Assembly (NCBI GenBank): GCA_028819005.1
Contig: JAPPMP010000023.1
Location: 81,500-118,466 of the forward strand
Length of the DNA: 36,967 bases
From: Acidimicrobiaceae bacterium
Lineage (GTDB): Bacteria; Actinomycetota; Acidimicrobiia; Acidimicrobiales; Aldehydirespiratoraceae
Direction of reading: 5' to 3'
In this document: one piece after another, positions 7,457-16,035 of the stretch
Layout of the letters: each line of letters opens with the position of its first letter
Numbering within the stretch: the stretch's first letter is position 1
Program-made: the position numbers and the translations under genes
The notes under the pieces: model-generated
Told to the model about the DNA's origin: nothing
Seen by the model: only the letters and a program-made list of their open reading frames with translations
Databases searched by the model: none

Positions 7457-10339
7457 TTACTCGCTCAGCAGGTCCATTGGAGGGCATGAGCACATCAGGT
7501 TGCGGTCGCCGTAGACGCCGTCGATGCGGCTGACCGGAGGCCAGTATTTGTCGGCTCGCCCCCAGCCATCGGGGAAGGCGGCTTCCGAGCGCGAATAGGG
7601 ATGCGGCCAAGAGTCGGCGGTCACGTCACTGGCGGTGTGGGGGGCGTTGACGAGCGGGTTGTCGTCCTCGGGCCAATCACCGGACGCCACGCGCTTGGCC
7701 TCGCCGTGAACGGCGATCATCGCATCGCAGAACCGGTCGAGTTCAGCGAGGCTCTCGGACTCCGTGGGCTCGACCATCAACGTCTCGGGAACCGGGAAAG
7801 ACATGGTTGGGGCGTGGAAGCCGAAGTCGATGAGGCGTTTCGCGATGTCGTCGACCTTCAGTCCGGCTTCGGCGCAGATGATCCTGGTGTCGAGGATGCA
7901 CTCGTGTGCCACCCAGCCGTTTGCGCCGCGATAGAGCACGGGATAGTAGTCCTCTAGGCGCTTTGCGATGTAGTTGGCGTTGAGGATGGCTGTCTCGGTG
8001 GCCTGGCGCAGACCTTTCGCGCCCATCATGCGTATGTACATCCAGGGGATCGCCAGAATTCCCGCCGAGCCCCACGGAGCGGCCGCTACTGGTCCCGGAC
8101 TCGTGGGAGGACCGGCCACCGGGGTCAGCGGATGGTTCGGGAGGAACGGAACCAGGTGTTCGCCGACGCCGATCGGGCCGATTCCGGGACCGCCGCCGCC
8201 ATGGGGGATGCAGAAGGTCTTGTGCAGGTTGAGGTGCGACACGTCGGCGCCGAACTTGCCGGGTTGGGCGAGCCCCACCATGGCGTTGAGGTTGGCGCCG
8301 TCGAGGTACACCTGCCCGCCGGCGTCGTGGACCATCTCGCAGATCCGACGCACCTCGACTTCGAACACTCCGTGGGTGGAGGGATAGGTGATCATCAGGG
8401 CGGCGAGTTCTCTGCGATGCTCGCTGACGAGCTTGTCGAGATGGGCGATCTCCACGTTGCCCTCGCCGTCGCAGTCGACCACCAGGACTCGCATACCCGC
8501 CATCACCGCGCTGGCCGCGTTGGTGCCGTGGGCGGAGGACGGAATCAGGCAGACGTCGCGTTGCGCCTCGCCGCGGCTGCGGTGATAGGCGCGAATCGCC
8601 AAGAGTCCTGCCAACTCTCCTTGGGCTCCCGAGTTCGGTTGAAGCGAGACTGCCGCATATCCGGTGATCTCTGTCAGCCATCGTTCGAGCTCGTCGATCA
8701 TCCGTTGGTAGCCGACGGTCTGGCCGACCGGCGCGAAGGGATGAATGCGGGCGAACTCGGGCCAGCTCACCGGTTCCATCTCGGTGGCAGCATTGAGCTT
8801 CATCGTGCAACTGCCCAGCGGAATCATCGAGCGGTCCAGAGCGATGTCTCTGTTCACCAGTTGACGCATGTAGCGCACCAGGTCTGTCTCGCTGTGGTAC
8901 GCAGTGAAGATCGGGTGTTGCAGCGCCGGAGTGTCACGCCGGTATTTGACCGGCCGGGGGTCTCTGACATGGACGTCGAGGTAGCCGACGTCGCCGTCGA
9001 CCCCGAAAGCCGACCAGACGACCTCGATCACGGCCCGGGTCGTGGTTTCGTGGAGCGTGATCGAGACCGTGTCGGCGTCGACCCGTCGCAGGTTCACCCC
9101 CTGGGAGAGTGCGATGGCCAGCACCTTGTCGGCGCGGCCGGGCACACGCACACACACCGTGTCGAAGAACTCCTCATGCAGCACGTCGAGCCCGCCGCGT
9201 CGGAGTCCGTCGGCCAGCACCGCTGCAAAGCGGTTGACCCGCATGGCGATCCGGCGCAGACCGACCGGGCCGTGATGGATGGCGAACATCGAGGCCATCA
9301 CCGCCAACAGCACCTGCGAGGTGCAGATGTTGGATGTGGCGCGTTCCCTGCGGATGTGCTGCTCGCGGGTCTGCAAGGCCAGACGCAGGGCTCGCCGGTC
9401 CCCGGCGTCGCGTGAGACCCCCACGAGACGGCCGGGCAGTGAGCGCTGGTGCTGCTCGCGCACCGCGAAATATGCGGCGTGGGGACCGCCGAAACCCATC
9501 TGTATCCCGAAACGCTGGGTGCTGCCGACCACCGCGTCAGCGCCGAACTCGCCCGGCGGCGCCAGCACGACCAGCGCCAGCGGATCAGCGGCCACCGCGA
9601 CGAGGGCGTCAGCGGCGTGCGCCCGTTCGATGATCGCCTCGAGGTCCGGGATCACGCCGGTGGTTCCCGGGTATTGCACCACGACAGCAAAGACGCCGCT
9701 GAGATCAGCGCCGGCCGGGTCGCCGACGACCGTTGAGAGGCCGATCGGTTCAGCTCTGGTCTCGACCACCGAGATCGTCTGGGGATGGCACTCGGCGTCG
9801 ATCAGGAAGCAGTCGCCGGTCTTCTTCCGGTTGACCCGATGCAGCATGGTCATGGCTTCAGCGACGGCTGTGGCTTCGTCGAGCAGCGATGCGTTGGCCA
9901 GATCCATCCCGGTGAGCTCGGCCGCCATCGTCTGGAAGTTGAGCAGTGCTTCGAGGCGGCCCTGTGAGATCTCAGGTTGATAGGGGGTGTACGCGGTGTA
10001 CCAACCGGGGTTCTCCAAGATGTTGCGCCGGATCACCGGCGGGGTGATGGTCTCGTGGTAGCCCATCCCAATCAAAGACGTGCGTATCTGGTTGGAGCGG
10101 GCGATGGAGCGGAGGAGGTTCTGAGCGGCGGTCTGACCGATCCCGGAGGGAAGGTCCAAGGGCTCAGACATCCGGATGTCCTCGGGCACTGTGGCGTCGA
10201 TCAATTCCTCCATCGACGTGAGGCCGAGCGCTGCCAGCATGTGGGCTCTCTCGGATTCCGGGGGGCCGATATGGCGGCTCACGAAGGCTTCCTTGCCCTC
10301 GAGGTCGACGAGCGGCGTCCAATGGTCGTGTGCGGTCAT
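7457..10339 (-). CDS. gcvP: glycine dehydrogenase (decarboxylating), P protein of the glycine cleavage system
   Basis: 960 aa from ATG 10337-10339 ([10 protein letters not shown]), the usual length of the single-chain P protein, with both halves of the P1/P2 fusion. Early landmarks are [17 protein letters not shown] and [21 protein letters not shown]; the C-terminal half has [24 protein letters not shown] and [17 protein letters not shown], whose Lys binds PLP. The enzyme decarboxylates glycine and passes the aminomethyl group to lipoyl-GcvH. gcvT, gcvH and a glycine riboswitch are not nearby, so the system is scattered. The frame stays open upstream to 11104, but that part is antisense-like noise across the CPBP gene. 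Confidence 0.97.
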   Translation of the reverse strand: MTAHDHWTPLVDLEGKEAFVSRHIGPPESERAHMLAALGLTSMEELIDATVPEDIRMSEPLDLPSGIGQTAAQNLLRSIARSNQIRTSLIGMGYHETITPPVIRRNILENPGWYTAYTPYQPEISQGRLEALLNFQTMAAELTGMDLANASLLDEATAVAEAMTMLHRVNRKKTGDCFLIDAECHPQTISVVETRAEPIGLSTVVGDPAGADLSGVFAVVVQYPGTTGVIPDLEAIIERAHAADALVAVAADPLALVVLAPPGEFGADAVVGSTQRFGIQMGFGGPHAAYFAVREQHQRSLPGRLVGVSRDAGDRRALRLALQTREQHIRRERATSNICTSQVLLAVMASMFAIHHGPVGLRRIAMRVNRFAAVLADGLRRGGLDVLHEEFFDTVCVRVPGRADKVLAIALSQGVNLRRVDADTVSITLHETTTRAVIEVVWSAFGVDGDVGYLDVHVRDPRPVKYRRDTPALQHPIFTAYHSETDLVRYMRQLVNRDIALDRSMIPLGSCTMKLNAATEMEPVSWPEFARIHPFAPVGQTVGYQRMIDELERWLTEITGYAAVSLQPNSGAQGELAGLLAIRAYHRSRGEAQRDVCLIPSSAHGTNAASAVMAGMRVLVVDCDGEGNVEIAHLDKLVSEHRRELAALMITYPSTHGVFEVEVRRICEMVHDAGGQVYLDGANLNAMVGLAQPGKFGADVSHLNLHKTFCIPHGGGGPGIGPIGVGEHLVPFLPNHPLTPVAGPPTSPGPVAAAPWGSAGILAIPWMYIRMMGAKGLRQATETAILNANYIAKRLEDYYPVLYRGANGWVAHECILDTRIICAEAGLKVDDIAKRLIDFGFHAPTMSFPVPETLMVEPTESESLAELDRFCDAMIAVHGEAKRVASGDWPEDDNPLVNAPHTASDVTADSWPHPYSRSEAAFPDGWGRADKYWPPVSRIDGVYGDRNLMCSCPPMDLLSE

Positions 10340-10395
10340 GGCGCTGGCAAAGGGGGTTCTAGGCAAACGGAGGCGAGACTGCCAATCCGATCCGT

Positions 10396-11196
10396 TCAGA
10401 GCGTAGCAAGCAATGCGATCATGCCAACCGAATTGAGGCAGACGTGGGCGGTGATGCAGGGGCCGAGCCGGCCCGTGCGGATCCGGCCGAAACCGAGCGC
10501 GACGCCCAGCACGAACAAGATCGGGAAACGGGCAGGTTCCAGATGGATCGCCGCGAATATGAGGCTGCTGGCGATCAGCACCGCCGTCTCGCCCATCCCC
10601 CGTTTTTCGAGCGCACTCCAGAGCAGCCCGCGATAGACGATTTCTTCGATGACGGGTATGAAGAGCGCGACCAATACGGCCAGCAGCACGGTCCAGCCGG
10701 ATATGCCTGGAGTTGTGCCGTCGCCGTCTTGGATAAGGTCGACGACAGCAGCAGTTGGAGAGATCCCGAAAAGCGATTCCATAGCCAGTGCCACCAAGGT
10801 GGCGAGCGTGATGCCGACCAAGAAAAGCAGCATGCCGACAGCCAAATCGACGGGTTTGAAGCGCGCGGCGAGGTCGGAGAAGATGCCGCGGCCCTTGCGT
10901 CGAACAGCCAAGACAACATAGGCGACTTGCAGCAACGGGGGTATGGCGATCAGGGCAGTGATCCAAGCCGCGCTTATAGTGACGCCCTGGCTGTCCATCA
11001 AGGAGTCGCGGTTGTCGAATATGACAATCGCGCCAAGCACGACGCCCACCAGCAGGAAGATTCCGGTAGCGATCCAGAAATCGCCGAGACCCCACCTCAA
11101 CCATGATGGATACCTCGGCGGCGGCCGTCCCGAGAGCCGGCCGGGTTCTCCGAGCCTTGGGGGTGGTGGAGGCGGAGGCGGGAGTGACGAAGTCAC
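10396..11196 (-). CDS. CPBP family intramembrane glutamic protease
   Basis: 266 aa from GTG 11194-11196. A Pro-rich N-terminus (eight prolines in a row near residue 6) precedes several membrane helices (about 41-60, 72-95, 117-137, 168-182, 203-217 and 223-236). The three ABI/CPBP motifs are present: EEIVYRG (E183, E184, R188), FAAIH (H217) and HVCLN (H250, N254), so the active site of an Rce1-like membrane protease is intact. Substrate unknown; bacterial relatives act in bacteriocin immunity, protein processing or membrane maintenance. It ends 56 bases before gcvP on the same strand and may be co-transcribed with it. Confidence 0.88.
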   Translation of the reverse strand: MTSSLPPPPPPPPRLGEPGRLSGRPPPRYPSWLRWGLGDFWIATGIFLLVGVVLGAIVIFDNRDSLMDSQGVTISAAWITALIAIPPLLQVAYVVLAVRRKGRGIFSDLAARFKPVDLAVGMLLFLVGITLATLVALAMESLFGISPTAAVVDLIQDGDGTTPGISGWTVLLAVLVALFIPVIEEIVYRGLLWSALEKRGMGETAVLIASSLIFAAIHLEPARFPILFVLGVALGFGRIRTGRLGPCITAHVCLNSVGMIALLATL

Positions 11197-11250
11197 AGTG
11201 CTGCGAAGCCTCTGGGGTGGACCTTATCGGCGCTGCTCATACGATGTTGC

Positions 11251-12384
11251 TCACCGGAACAAGTCGCCCGCGTCGTGCAGATTCAGCTTTCCGAACGGGC
11301 CGAAGAAACCGTGTTCGTAGAGGCCGTATCCGATGTTGCCGTTGTAGCTGAACCGTCCCACCGAATCCACGACGCCGTATTGGGCCAACGCTGCAATCTC
11401 GTCAACCTTGAACTCGAGGGCCTGGACCACCTCCTCCTCCCCCTGCCACATGCCATGGCGCCAGTCGGCGTCCATTCCGTATCCGGTGCCCAAGGAGATG
11501 AAGTTGGTGAGCAGCGGCTCAGCCTCGACGGTTATCGGACCTTCTGGGGCGTCGGGGAAGCTGATGCGGCTCCCCGAAAGCAACCGAGTGCCTGTGATCG
11601 TGTCGTGGGACCATTCCGGGCGACCCAACCAGTCGTGGCCGCGCTCCTCGTCGTGCCACACCCGCACTCCCTCCTCGAGCGGTCGATTTCCGGACGGTTC
11701 CTCGTGGCACATGTAGATGATCGAGTGATCGTCGAAGTCCATCGGCATGTAGTTCCACATCCCAGCCATCACGCTGATGCTCTGACGGATGCCGTCGGGT
11801 TGCTGCTCGCCGACCGGGCGCACGCCCCAGGAGCGGTCTCGTGATCCTCCGCAACGGTCGGCCGCGACTGCCATGTCTTCGCCTGCGACTGTCAGCGAGC
11901 CCTCCCAGCGACCGAGCTGCGCGAAACGCTGAGTGTCGAACACCACGGTCCCTCTTGCGCGCAGATACTGCCGAGGTTCTTCGAACGCTCGATGTGACGC
12001 CGTCCAGGTGACGTCCATGGCGACGTCGGCTTCGTTGGGTTCGACCACAACCCGGAGTTTCTCCAGCGGTTCGACGATCTCGATGCGCATGGGTCCCACG
12101 GAGACGTCGAAGCGGTCGCTCAGCGGCTTCGAGGCTCGCATGATCCGTTGCACGCCGTTACGGGCCACCGCCAGGAAGGCGTCAGTGGTGCCGAGGTTGG
12201 GGTACTGGCCGAGCCCGAAGATGGCGAAATAACTGTCGCTGGAGGGATGCAGGTTGAAGTAGTAGCGGTCATAGAAATTCCGATCTGAAGTAGCCGCGTG
12301 GCGGATGTACTCCGAAGCCTGATGCAAAGGGAAGTCATCAGCACTCGAGATAGATCGTCGGGCGTCGGGGTTCTCTGCGTTCAT
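11251..12384 (-). CDS. conserved actinobacterial protein of unknown function
   Basis: 377 aa, soluble, no signal peptide. N-terminal landmarks are SEYIRHAATSDRNFYDRYYFNLHPSSD and YFAIFGLGQYPN, then ending with YNGNIGYGLYEHGFFGPFGKLNLH. DRSWGVRPVGEQQPDG in the middle resembles the DRSWGxR segment of lipocalin-like, hydroxyneurosporene-dehydrogenase/AttH-like proteins, which suggests a two-lobed beta-barrel fold; that is a guess. I do not recognise a defined function. It is divergent from the DUF35-thiolase operon across a 52-base gap, so the two may share control and take part in the same lipid or steroid pathway. The ATG sits in the gap with no strong ribosome site. Confidence 0.75.
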   Translation of the reverse strand: MNAENPDARRSISSADDFPLHQASEYIRHAATSDRNFYDRYYFNLHPSSDSYFAIFGLGQYPNLGTTDAFLAVARNGVQRIMRASKPLSDRFDVSVGPMRIEIVEPLEKLRVVVEPNEADVAMDVTWTASHRAFEEPRQYLRARGTVVFDTQRFAQLGRWEGSLTVAGEDMAVAADRCGGSRDRSWGVRPVGEQQPDGIRQSISVMAGMWNYMPMDFDDHSIIYMCHEEPSGNRPLEEGVRVWHDEERGHDWLGRPEWSHDTITGTRLLSGSRISFPDAPEGPITVEAEPLLTNFISLGTGYGMDADWRHGMWQGEEEVVQALEFKVDEIAALAQYGVVDSVGRFSYNGNIGYGLYEHGFFGPFGKLNLHDAGDLFR

Positions 12385-12436
12385 ACTCCGGCAAGGTAAC
12401 CGGTACTCTGGTGGTGCGTCAGATCAGGAGATCGCA

Positions 12437-12907
12437 ATGAGCCGAGACAATTCCACGGGTGAGCAGCCCAAGACCCGAGTGCCTGCTGTTGAGGGCTTGC
12501 ACACCATGGAGGGGGAAGCGCATCTCATTGGAGGAAAAGTCCCTGGACGAGAGACCTACTTCTTCCCCAAGCACCTTGCAGGGGGTGATCCGGCGGCCAG
12601 TGGTGCGGTGGAATTGGAAGAAGTCCTGCTCTCGAGGGTGGGCAGAGTCTGGTCCTATACCTCGAGCGACTACACACCGCCTCCACCGTTCGCGGCTGCG
12701 ACCGATCCCTACGAGCCGATCACCATCGCCGCGGTCGAGCTGGAGAAGGAGAAGATGGTGATACTGGGTCAGTGTGTTGCGGGCGTCACGCCCGATGATC
12801 TCAGTATCGGCGCCGGTGTGGAGTTGGTCATCGACACTCTTTACGAGGACGATGAGCACGAGTACATGGTGTGGAAATGGAAACCGCTGGAGACACAGCA
12901 ATCGTGA
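12437..12907 (+). CDS. DUF35 / OB-fold protein, probable partner of the thiolase-like protein
   Basis: 156 aa, with AGGAGAT ahead of the ATG. The second half (GRVWSYTSSDYTPPPPF, then an OB strand set with VELEKEKMVILGQCV) is the DUF35 OB-fold that docks onto thiolase-superfamily proteins, as in ChsH2-Ltp2 and acetoacetyl-CoA thiolase/HMG-CoA synthase scaffolds. The preceding rubredoxin-like zinc ribbon is degenerate: where CxxC pairs are expected the chain reads GRETYFFPKHLAGGDPAASG, without cysteines. So it probably keeps the scaffold role without zinc. The next gene starts 16 bases downstream and encodes the expected partner. Confidence 0.82.
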   Translation: MSRDNSTGEQPKTRVPAVEGLHTMEGEAHLIGGKVPGRETYFFPKHLAGGDPAASGAVELEEVLLSRVGRVWSYTSSDYTPPPPFAAATDPYEPITIAAVELEKEKMVILGQCVAGVTPDDLSIGAGVELVIDTLYEDDEHEYMVWKWKPLETQQS

Positions 12908-12923
12908 TGAGAGGGCTGCACTG

Positions 12924-14111
12924 ATGGAAGAGATCGCCATTCTCGGCGTCGGGATGCACCCGTGGGGGAAGTGGGGCCGCAATTTCGTCGACTACGGCAC
13001 GGCTGCAGCCAACGAAGCCCTCGAGGATGCTGGGGTTGATTGGAACGACGTCGGGTTCGTCTCAGGGGCGGTCACCGTTCGCTGCGGATACCCCGGTTAC
13101 GTCGCGGGATCGACGTTTGCGCGTGCGCTGGGCTTCAACGGCGCACAGGTTGCGTCTTCGTATGCAGCTTGTGCTTCAGGGGCGACCGCGCTTTCGGTTG
13201 CACGAGGGCAGATTCTATCAGGAGCGGCCGATGTGGCTCTGGTGGTCGGCGCGGACACGACTCCCAAGGGATTTCTCGCCCCCAACGAGGGCGACCGCCC
13301 TGATGACATGGACTGGTTGCGCTTCAAACTGGTGGGTGCGACCAACCCGGTCTATTTCGGCCTGCACGCACGTCGCCGGATGGACCTCTACGGCGCCACC
13401 TCTGAAGACTTCGCTCGGGTCAAGGCCAAGAACTCCCGGCACTCGGTCCACAATCCCAGAGCCCGGTTCACCAAGGAATACGACGTCTCCGATGTGCTGA
13501 ACTCTCCGGTCGTGTCAGATCCTCTGCGTCTGCTCGACATCTGTGCGACCTCCGACGGGGGAGCGGCGATGGTGGTTTCGTCGCTGGAATATGCCAGGGC
13601 CCAGGGTGTTTCTGATCCGGTTCGGGTAGCGGGAATCTCGACGGTCACGCCGACCTTCCCCGACACCGTCATCGACCTGCCCTACATTGCGACCGATTCT
13701 GCTGCCGGCAGCACACCGGCGAGTCGAGGGTTCAAGACGTCGATAGGTGACCGTGTGTATGCCGAAGCCGGCGTTGGTCCCGAGGACGTCGATGTGGCGG
13801 AGGTCTACGACCTTTCGTCTGCCCTGGAGCTCGACTGGTACGAGCAATTGGGCTTCTGCGCAGAAGGCGAAGCGGAGAAGCTGCTTCGGGACGGCGCCAC
13901 GACGATCGGCGGCCGTCTTCCAGTGAACCCGAGCGGTGGACTGGGCGCCTTCGGAGAGGCAGTTCCAGCACAGGCAATCGCCCAGGTCTGTGAGCTGGCA
14001 TGGCAGCTCCGCGGCCATGCCGAGGGTCGACAAGTAGAGGGCGCAAGGATCGGGATAACCGCCAATCAGGGCCTCTTCGGCCATGGTTCTTCAGTGTTGG
14101 TGCGCCGATGA
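12924..14111 (+). CDS. thiolase-superfamily protein of the lipid-transfer (Ltp/SCPx) type
   Basis: 395 aa from ATG 12924 after GAGAGGG; an open frame from 12774 only overlaps the DUF35 gene. The fold is clear: MEEIAILGVGMHPWGKWG at the start, and YAACASGATAL with the nucleophile-position Cys83. The His of the SCPx HDCF motif is replaced, VAEVYDLSS (Y295), and the GHPxGATG His is replaced as GAFGEAVPAQA (E345). Loss of both histidines, together with a DUF35 neighbour, recalls Ltp2-type retro-aldolases that remove propionyl-CoA from a steroid side chain, rather than true thiolases. That is inference from motifs. Start overlap with the next gene (ATGA) indicates co-translation. Confidence 0.85.
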   Translation: MEEIAILGVGMHPWGKWGRNFVDYGTAAANEALEDAGVDWNDVGFVSGAVTVRCGYPGYVAGSTFARALGFNGAQVASSYAACASGATALSVARGQILSGAADVALVVGADTTPKGFLAPNEGDRPDDMDWLRFKLVGATNPVYFGLHARRRMDLYGATSEDFARVKAKNSRHSVHNPRARFTKEYDVSDVLNSPVVSDPLRLLDICATSDGGAAMVVSSLEYARAQGVSDPVRVAGISTVTPTFPDTVIDLPYIATDSAAGSTPASRGFKTSIGDRVYAEAGVGPEDVDVAEVYDLSSALELDWYEQLGFCAEGEAEKLLRDGATTIGGRLPVNPSGGLGAFGEAVPAQAIAQVCELAWQLRGHAEGRQVEGARIGITANQGLFGHGSSVLVRR

Positions 14112-14878
14112 CTGTTCACGAGTCCCTGACTGACAGCGGAGTCCTCGAACTGGTGATGGACAATCCGAAGGTCAACGCCCTGCCGATAGCCGACACCGAC
14201 CGGCTCGCTGAGATCCTCAACGGAATCGAGCACAGAGGCGAGGTGACCGCTGTGATCCTCACCGCGACGGGCCGAGGATTCTCGGCCGGCGTCGACGTCA
14301 AGGAAATGCAGCAGATGCCCGGCAACACGGGCATCATCGAAGTCAACCGAGCCTGTCTCAGCGCTTTTCGAGCGGTCTATCGGTGTGCGGTGCCGGTGAT
14401 TTGCGCGGTCAACGACTTCTGCTTCGGAACCGGCATCGGATTGGCCGGAAGCGCGGACATCGTGGTGGCGGCACAGGGTGCGCGTTTCGGGCTTCCCGAG
14501 ATCGACAACGGCGCTCTCGGGGCGGCCAGCTATCTGGGCCGTCTGGTTCCCGAGAAGCACCTTCGGTGGATGCTGTACAGCTGCGAGCCGGCGACTGCGG
14601 AGCAACTTGAAGCGTGGGGGACGGTGCTTCGCGTCGTGCCGCTGGAGGAACTGATGGACGCGGCTCGGGAGATCGCCGCGGCAATCGCTTCGAAACACCC
14701 GACGGTGATGCGCGCGGCCAAAGCGTCTCTTGTCGGGATCGATGATGATCCGAGCCGCGGCTATCGGCTTGAGCAGGGGTTCACGTTTGAACTCAACCTG
14801 CACGGTTTGGGCGATGAGGCCCGTGACGCGTTTCTTCGAGGCGAGCGACGCAGCAAACCTGTCGACGGCTCAGCTTGA
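14108..14878 (+). CDS. echA20: EchA20-like crotonase (steroid ring-degradation hydrolase)
   Basis: 256 aa; ATG 14108 overlaps the thiolase-like stop as ATGA. GRGFSAGVDVKEMQQ, AFRAVYRCAVPVICAVNDFCFG, FGLPEIDNGALGAASYLGRLVP and YRLEQGFTFELNLHGLGDEA run closely parallel to what I recall of EchA20 (Rv3550) of M. tuberculosis, a KstR2-regulon enzyme that opens a ring of the last bicyclic steroid CoA ester. Typical crotonases lack the NALP start and the EQGFTFELNL end, so the assignment is more specific than family level, but it rests on memory, not alignment. With the DUF35 and thiolase-like genes it forms a three-gene operon. Confidence 0.7.
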   Translation: MTVHESLTDSGVLELVMDNPKVNALPIADTDRLAEILNGIEHRGEVTAVILTATGRGFSAGVDVKEMQQMPGNTGIIEVNRACLSAFRAVYRCAVPVICAVNDFCFGTGIGLAGSADIVVAAQGARFGLPEIDNGALGAASYLGRLVPEKHLRWMLYSCEPATAEQLEAWGTVLRVVPLEELMDAAREIAAAIASKHPTVMRAAKASLVGIDDDPSRGYRLEQGFTFELNLHGLGDEARDAFLRGERRSKPVDGSA

Positions 14879-14988
14879 TCTGAGTGTGCCTTCAGCGCCG
14901 TGTAATTTGGGCGACGGGGTGGGCAGCGCGCAAAGATCCCTGTAGTTTCAACGCTGAAAGAAGGCGCGCGAGGCGATAATGCTTGACT

Positions 14989-15016
14989 TTGTCGACAATA
15001 CCGGCTCGCGTGTTAT
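14989..15016 (+). promoter_or_regulatory. possible promoter of the HU gene
   Basis: TTGTCG (14989-14994) and TGTTAT (15011-15016) are 16 bases apart; a better -35 word, TTGACT (14983-14988), is 22 bases from the same -10, which is too far. A start near 15023 would give a leader of about 44 bases. Weak, but the 188-base gap must hold the HU promoter. Confidence 0.28.
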
Positions 15017-15066
15017 TCGTTTGGCCGCGAAAGTCGCGGACATGAGACAACGAAAACGGAGCAATC

Positions 15067-15342
15067 ATGAACAAGGGCGAACTCATTGCAGCCATGGCCG
15101 ACAAGGCGGGCGTCACCCAGAAGGACGCGGGGAACTGCCTCGACGCCATGATGAGTACCATCGAGTCCGAGATAAGCAGCGGTGGCGAAGTCGCCATAAC
15201 CGGTTACCTCAAGTTCGAGCGGGCGAACACCAGCGCCCGAGCGGGTCGCAACCCCCAGACCGGGGAGACGATCAACGTGCCGGCGGGCACCCGCTGCAAA
15301 GTGTCCCTCGGCTCGAAGCTGAAGAGCGCAGGAAAGAGCTGA
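15067..15342 (+). CDS. HU/IHF family DNA-binding protein
   Basis: 91 aa, the length of a one-domain HU. MNKGELIAAMADKAGVTQKDA is the standard N-terminal helix pair, EVAITGYLKFERANTSARAGRNPQTGE contains the 'GF.F' to 'RxGRNPxTG' arm with the Pro that intercalates DNA, and a Lys/Ser-rich end follows. It lacks the long basic tail of mycobacterial HupB. As a nucleoid protein it bends and compacts DNA. CGGAG precedes the ATG by 6-10 bases. It stands alone between the EchA20 operon and fabZ; the hairpin at its stop codon may limit readthrough. Confidence 0.93.
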   Translation: MNKGELIAAMADKAGVTQKDAGNCLDAMMSTIESEISSGGEVAITGYLKFERANTSARAGRNPQTGETINVPAGTRCKVSLGSKLKSAGKS

Positions 15343-15362
15343 ACGGCTCCCGAACAGCCGTT
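15342..15362 (+). terminator. hairpin at the end of the HU gene
   Basis: AACGGCT (15342-15348) and AGCCGTT (15356-15362) form a perfect 7-bp stem with a 7-base loop, starting on the last base of the HU stop codon. No U-run follows, so it is not a classical intrinsic terminator; it could be a weak terminator or an mRNA 3' end stabiliser. fabZ starts 14 bases downstream. Confidence 0.45.
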
Positions 15363-15376
15363 GCGGCTAGATCGCA

Positions 15377-15805
15377 ATGAACCTGCCGGCGCCGGCTGAG
15401 GTATTGCCTCACCGTTCCCCGTTTCTGTTCGTAGACGAGATACGCGCAGTCGTTCCGGGTGAATCTGCAGTCGGGACCTGGCAGCTCACTGGAGAGGAAG
15501 CTTTCTTCGAAGGTCATTTTCCAGGCCGCCCAACGCTCCCCGGAGTGCTCATCTGTGAGGCGATTGCACAGGTGGGAGCGTTGGCCGTGCTGACCGACGA
15601 ACGATACCAGGGCAAACTCCCCCTGTTCGGAGGGCTGGACAAGGCCCGCTTCAGGCGTCAGGTCCTCCCCGGCGACACGCTGAGGATCGAAGTCCGGATG
15701 ACGCGGTTGTCGGCGCGAGCCGGCAAAGGCGAGGGCCGTGCCACCGTTGACGGTGACCTCGCCGCGACCTGCGAGCTGATGTTCGTCATCGTCGACGCGG
15801 ATTGA
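15377..15805 (+). CDS. fabZ: 3-hydroxyacyl-[acyl-carrier-protein] dehydratase FabZ
   Basis: 142 aa, normal length. LPHRSPFLFVDEI at residues 10-22 and the catalytic stretch FFEGHFPGRPTLPGVLICEA with His47 and Glu61 define the hot-dog dehydratase FabZ, which removes water from 3-hydroxyacyl-ACP in type II fatty acid synthesis. No Shine-Dalgarno is visible before ATG 15377. The gene faces the fab operon tail to tail, supplying the dehydratase that operon lacks. Its last codons, GTCGACGCGGATTGA, resemble the start of the 34-bp repeat that follows. Confidence 0.93.
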   Translation: MNLPAPAEVLPHRSPFLFVDEIRAVVPGESAVGTWQLTGEEAFFEGHFPGRPTLPGVLICEAIAQVGALAVLTDERYQGKLPLFGGLDKARFRRQVLPGDTLRIEVRMTRLSARAGKGEGRATVDGDLAATCELMFVIVDAD

Positions 15806-15806
15806 G

Positions 15807-16025
15807 CGTCGACGGCGGCTGGGCTCTGGGGGCCGCGGGGCTTCGACGGCGATTGGGCTCTGGGGGCCGCGGGGCTTCGACGGCGGCTGGGCTCTGGGGG
15901 CCGCGGAGCGTCGACGCCGATTGGGCTCTGGTGTCCGCGGGGCGTCGACGGCGGCTGGGCTCTGGCGTCCGCGGGGTGTCGACGGCGGCTGGGCTCTGGG
16001 GGCCGCGGAGCTTCGACGGCGGCTG
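15807..16025. repeat. 34-bp tandem repeat between fabZ and fabF, six copies plus a partial
   Basis: Copies start at 15807, 15841, 15875, 15909, 15943, 15977 and (partial) 16011, a strict 34-bp period. Each reads like CGTCGACGGCGGCTGG, then GCTCTGGGGGCCGCGG. Copies differ at a few sites; two have GATTGGG where the others have GGCTGGG. The array fills almost the whole gap between the convergent fabZ and fabF stop codons, and the end of fabZ itself looks like a diverged copy. It has no spacer/repeat structure, so it is not a CRISPR array. Confidence 0.92.
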
Positions 16026-16035
16026 AGGGCGCTGC

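Noticed and set aside
10340..11104. N-terminal extension of gcvP to 1215 aa
   Set aside because: P proteins start near MTAHDHW; the extension overlaps the CPBP gene in another frame.
12385..12436. KstR or KstR2 site in the divergent gap before the DUF35 operon
   Set aside because: GGTAACCGGTACTC has the AAC arm but GTA instead of GTT and lacks the outer T/A; no CAAG-CTTG pair either.
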